A stretch of 52,595 nt of DNA from Pseudomonas fluorescens (lineage in GTDB: Bacteria; Pseudomonadota; Gammaproteobacteria; Pseudomonadales; Pseudomonadaceae), in contig NZ_CABVHQ010000042.1 of assembly GCF_902497895.1 (NCBI RefSeq), forward strand, positions 1-52,595, read 5' to 3'. The notes beneath the pieces are model-generated. The model did no database searches. It saw only the letters and a program-made list of their open reading frames with translations, and was not told where the DNA came from. Shown in pieces: positions 50,304 to 52,595 of this stretch (position 1 is the first letter of the stretch; the number at the start of each line of letters is the position of its first letter). The position numbers and the translations under genes are program-made.

Positions 50304-50662
50304 GGTGCTACCCCGTATGGATTGGGTGATGCAGACAAGAATTGTTATCGCGGAGCTTTGGCTGAGGGTCAAGGTTTTCAGGCAGTTCGCTGTGCCCCTC
50401 GATCGACTTTGCTGAATCGTTTTACCTGATTGCGACAGGGGTTGTCATGCGCCATTTATCCAAGTCTGTTCGACTCTAGCTCAATGCCGCCCTGAGAGGA
50501 GGGCGCAGGCTACTGAAAACACTGTTGATCATTGACACTGAGCAAGTCGTTCCCCGGCAATCCTTGTCGCGGTTTTTTGTCGCGCAGGGTTCATTTCCCT
50601 TGAAACGGCAAGCGCATATTCCCGCGTGCCGGTTAAACTTCGGGTTTTCACAAGGAGTTCAC
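50304..50662. other. Intergenic region between divergent genes
   Basis: 359 bases separating the divergent aldehyde dehydrogenase and peroxidase genes. An open frame in phase with the peroxidase runs back to 50525 but has no SD. No operator or hairpin recognised. Confidence 0.35.
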
Positions 50663-51550
50663 ATGAGTTACTACCAGCCGGGCATCCTCGCCACTCCAGT
50701 ACCGCCGCAGGCACGTCATTTGTTTTTTACCCTCGAATCCGTCGAAGCACTGCCGGCGGCGATCGACAAATTGCTGCAGCTGGTGGACGGGAAAGCCGCG
50801 GTAGTCGGTTTCGGCGAGTCACTGGTAAGGGCCCTTGGCGGCCGGATCGATGGTCTGCGGGCGTTTCCGGCGATGGCCGGAGTCGGCGTGGATAACCCGT
50901 CGACCCAACACGCGCTCTGGTGCTGGTTGCACGGCGAAGACCGTGGCGAGCTGCTGCACCGCAGTCGCGCCATTGAAATGGCATTGGCCCCGGCCTTGCG
51001 CCTGGTGCAGATGACCGAGGCCTTCCGCCACAAGGCCGGGCACGATCTGAGCGGTTACGAAGACGGCACCGAAAACCCCCTCAACGAAGCGGCCGTGACG
51101 GCAGCCTTGGTGGGCGAGGGCGTTGATGGCCTGCATGGCGGCAGCTTTGCGGCGCTTCAGCAATGGCAGCACGACCTGGATGGCTTCGCCGCGCTGCCGG
51201 CCGAGGAACAGGATCACATCATCGGTCGGCGCAAGAGCGACAATGAAGAGCTTGAAGACGCACCGGCGTCCGCTCACGTCAAACGTACCGCCCAGGAGAG
51301 CTTCGCCCCTGAAGCCTTCGTCGTGCGCCGTTCGATGCCGTGGCTGGAAGGTGAGCGCGCGGGCCTGATGTTCCTTGCCTTCGGCTATTCCCTCGATGCC
51401 TTTGAAGTCCAGCTGCGGCGCATGAGCGGTCTGGAGGACGGCATCGTTGATGGCCTCTATCGGATGAGCCGGCCGATTACCGGTGGCTACTACTGGTGCC
51501 CGCCGCTCAAGGACGGTTATCTGGATCTGCGGGCGTTGCGGATTGGCTGA
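50663..51550 (+). CDS. Dyp-type haem peroxidase
   Basis: 295 residues from ATG at 50663, AAGGAG five bases upstream. Two ferredoxin-like halves of the dye-decolourising peroxidase fold. Signature GYEDGTENP (131-139) contains the GxxDG catalytic Asp134, and SAHVKRTA gives the proximal haem ligand His205; MPWLEGERAGLMFLAFGYSL and ITGGYYWCPPL complete the C-terminal half. No Tat signal, so a cytoplasmic (or encapsulin-like) YfeX-type enzyme; no encapsulin gene is adjacent. It uses H2O2 to oxidise dyes or porphyrinogens. Confidence 0.94.
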   Translation: MSYYQPGILATPVPPQARHLFFTLESVEALPAAIDKLLQLVDGKAAVVGFGESLVRALGGRIDGLRAFPAMAGVGVDNPSTQHALWCWLHGEDRGELLHRSRAIEMALAPALRLVQMTEAFRHKAGHDLSGYEDGTENPLNEAAVTAALVGEGVDGLHGGSFAALQQWQHDLDGFAALPAEEQDHIIGRRKSDNEELEDAPASAHVKRTAQESFAPEAFVVRRSMPWLEGERAGLMFLAFGYSLDAFEVQLRRMSGLEDGIVDGLYRMSRPITGGYYWCPPLKDGYLDLRALRIG

Positions 51551-51594
51551 GTGAGGCAGTTGCGGACCGAATACCTTCAGGGCGTGTTTATGCC

Positions 51595-51700
51595 CAAAAG
51601 ATCGCAGCCTGCGGCAGCTCCTACGCCAACCGAGTACACCCGTGAACTCTCGGGTGTACGGCAATCCCCCGTAGGAGCTGCCGCAGGCTGCGATCTTTTG
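51595..51700. repeat. REPIN-like inverted repeat
   Basis: The arm 51595-51625 (CAAAAGATCGCAGCCTGCGG...) recurs as the exact reverse complement at 51670-51700, with an inner palindrome GTACACCCG...CGGGTGTAC between. It is a third REP type in this window, 45 bases after the peroxidase stop and 75 bases before the lexA operator. Confidence 0.88.
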
Positions 51701-51774
51701 ATCTTCGCCCAGGCGATCCTTACCCGTATCGATGCCGTTGACGACTGGCGGCTCTTGTCAGAAAAACCCGACAG

Positions 51775-51790
51775 GAGTACAAATGTACTC
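51775..51790. promoter_or_regulatory. LexA2-type operator overlapping the lexA SD and start codon
   Basis: GAGTACAAATGTACTC is a perfect 6-4-6 palindrome built on GTAC-N4-GTAC, which fits the GTAC-N4 pattern reported for LexA2 in P. putida. It covers the SD (AGGAG) and the ATG (51783), so the repressor bound here would block its own expression and that of the downstream imuA operon. This is inference by pattern. Confidence 0.7.
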
Positions 51791-52400
51791 CATGACGACT
51801 TTAAGCCCCCGCCGTACTGCCATCCTGACCTTTATCCGCGACCGTATCGCGCAGCAAGGCCAGCCCCCGAGCCTCGCCGAGATCGCCGAGGCCTTTGGTT
51901 TTGCCTCGCGCAGTGTGGCGCGCAAGCATGTGGTGGCTCTCACCGAGGCCGGTTTCATCGAGGTCAACGCCCATCAGGCGCGGGGTATCCGGCTGTTGAA
52001 CCAGCCGCCCCGGCCCGAGCTGCTGGATGTTCCGGTGCTGGGGCGGGTGGCCGCCGGGGCGCCGATCGGGGCCGATGCGCAGGTGCACAGCCGGCTGATG
52101 CTGGACCCGGCGATGTTCTCGCGAACCCCCGATTACCTGCTGCGGGTACAGGGTGATTCGATGATCGAGGACGGCATTCTCGACGGCGACCTGGTGGGCG
52201 TACGGCGCAGCCCCGAGGCTGAAAACGGCCAGATCGTGGTGGCGCGGCTCGACGGTGAAGTCACCATCAAGCGTTTTGAACGGGTCGCCGGGAGTGTGCG
52301 CTTGCTGCCGCGCAACCCGGCCTATGCACCCATCGTTGTGCGCGCCGATCAGGACCTGGCCATCGAAGGGGTGTTCTGTGGCCTGGTGAGGCAAGGGTGA
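51783..52400 (+). CDS. lexA: LexA repressor (LexA2 type, heading an imuAB operon)
   Basis: 205 residues from ATG at 51783, AGGAG six bases upstream. SOS repressor: N-terminal winged helix (RRTAILTFIRDRIAQQGQPPS and AEAFGFASRSVARKHVVAL), hinge with the self-cleavage site Ala91-Gly92 in RVAAGAPIG, and the S24 peptidase domain with Ser126 (GDSMIEDG) and Lys163 (VTIKRF). RecA filaments trigger its self-cleavage after DNA damage. In pseudomonads a second lexA gene heads the lexA2-imuA-imuB-dnaE2 mutagenesis operon; the overlapping imuA start supports that. Confidence 0.95.
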   Translation: MYSMTTLSPRRTAILTFIRDRIAQQGQPPSLAEIAEAFGFASRSVARKHVVALTEAGFIEVNAHQARGIRLLNQPPRPELLDVPVLGRVAAGAPIGADAQVHSRLMLDPAMFSRTPDYLLRVQGDSMIEDGILDGDLVGVRRSPEAENGQIVVARLDGEVTIKRFERVAGSVRLLPRNPAYAPIVVRADQDLAIEGVFCGLVRQG

Positions 52401-52595
52401 TGGGCGCCGTCGTTGCTCTGGACACGCTGTTCAATGGCGGTCAGGTCTGGAAGGGCCGGCCCGCCGCGCCGCCGGCCAGTCCTCAACCCACTGGCCATGC
52501 AGCGCTGGACGCAGCCTTGCCCACTGGCGGCTGGCCGGAGTCGGCCCTGACCGAAATCCTCATCGCCGGGCCGGGCGTCGGCGAGTTGCGGCTGG
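52400..52595 (+). CDS. imuA: ImuA (SulA-like cell-division/mutagenesis protein), 5' part
   Basis: 65 codons before the window ends; the ATG at 52400 overlaps the lexA stop by one base (TGATG). Reads MGAVVALDTLFNGGQVWKGR, then a proline/alanine-rich linker and HAALDAALPTGGWPESALTE, ILIAGPGVGELRL. The GGWPxxALTEIL pattern is typical of ImuA, a RecA-fold-related partner of the ImuB-DnaE2 translesion DNA polymerase. Truncated by the window, so the remaining domains are unseen. Confidence 0.85.
   Translation, partial: MGAVVALDTLFNGGQVWKGRPAAPPASPQPTGHAALDAALPTGGWPESALTEILIAGPGVGELRL

Noticed and set aside
51596..51700. CRISPR-like repeat
   Set aside because: It is one inverted pair, not direct repeats with spacers; a REPIN explains it. 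No CRISPR array was seen anywhere in the window.

Overview
The window reads as the chromosome of a fluorescent-group Pseudomonas. The GC-rich codon use, the REP/REPIN palindromes (3756-3855, 13241-13370, 51595-51700), the LexA2-ImuA pair at the right edge and the many small pseudomonad-type conserved genes all fit this. The species is not determined.

Layout. 1-5345: a His/Asp/Arg-rich lipoprotein, an orphan sensor histidine kinase with a good ANR/FNR-type box upstream, a PPP-family phosphatase whose stop codon lies inside a REPIN, an unknown small gene and a DUF488 protein. 5346-13172: a complete nitrous-oxide reductase operon, nosR-nosZ-nosDFY-nosL, with a convergent cytochrome c551 gene (13376-13690) that could feed electrons to it. 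14379-21109: osmE-like lipoprotein, small unknown genes, a cytochrome P450, a decayed-looking proline racemase/hydroxyproline epimerase family gene and a GlxA-type AraC regulator.

21141-31256 is an eroded lambda-like prophage: an integrase scrap, a DNA-methyltransferase start scrap, remnants of tail genes L, K, I and J (K has two frameshifts; J has one and is joined to a DUF4376-like tail-fibre end), an intact lambda R-type endolysin, DUF1353, and a truncated DUF6527-like gene. RtcB and several accessory genes sit inside it: a retropepsin-like protease, two lipoproteins and small ORFs.

31351-34136 holds a 711-residue RTX calcium-binding protein bracketed by two different short inverted-repeat (MITE-like) elements. 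34217-45175 has transport genes: an ABC exporter, an AI-2E family permease, a two-TM ion channel followed by a group II intron 3' remnant and the tail of a second channel gene, an AaeB/AaeX/AaeA-like efflux set whose FUSC gene looks frameshifted, a DUF4239 protein, a PF13557-like outer-membrane protein, and tRNA-Ser(TGA). 45300-52595 is core-like: BAX-inhibitor family membrane protein, Lrp regulator, EamA exporter, FUSC protein, NADP-type non-phosphorylating GAPDH, Dyp peroxidase, LexA2 with its operator, and the start of imuA.

The best-understood unit is nos: NosR passes electrons toward NosZ, NosDFY and NosL supply and mature the copper centres, and c551 is a plausible donor. The most unusual signals are the retropepsin in the phage tail region, the 32-bp duplicated terminator/SD/start module in front of genes I and J, the RTX gene between two MITEs, the intron and channel remnants, and the LexA operator that covers its own SD and start. 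I found no convincing wholly new multi-gene system.
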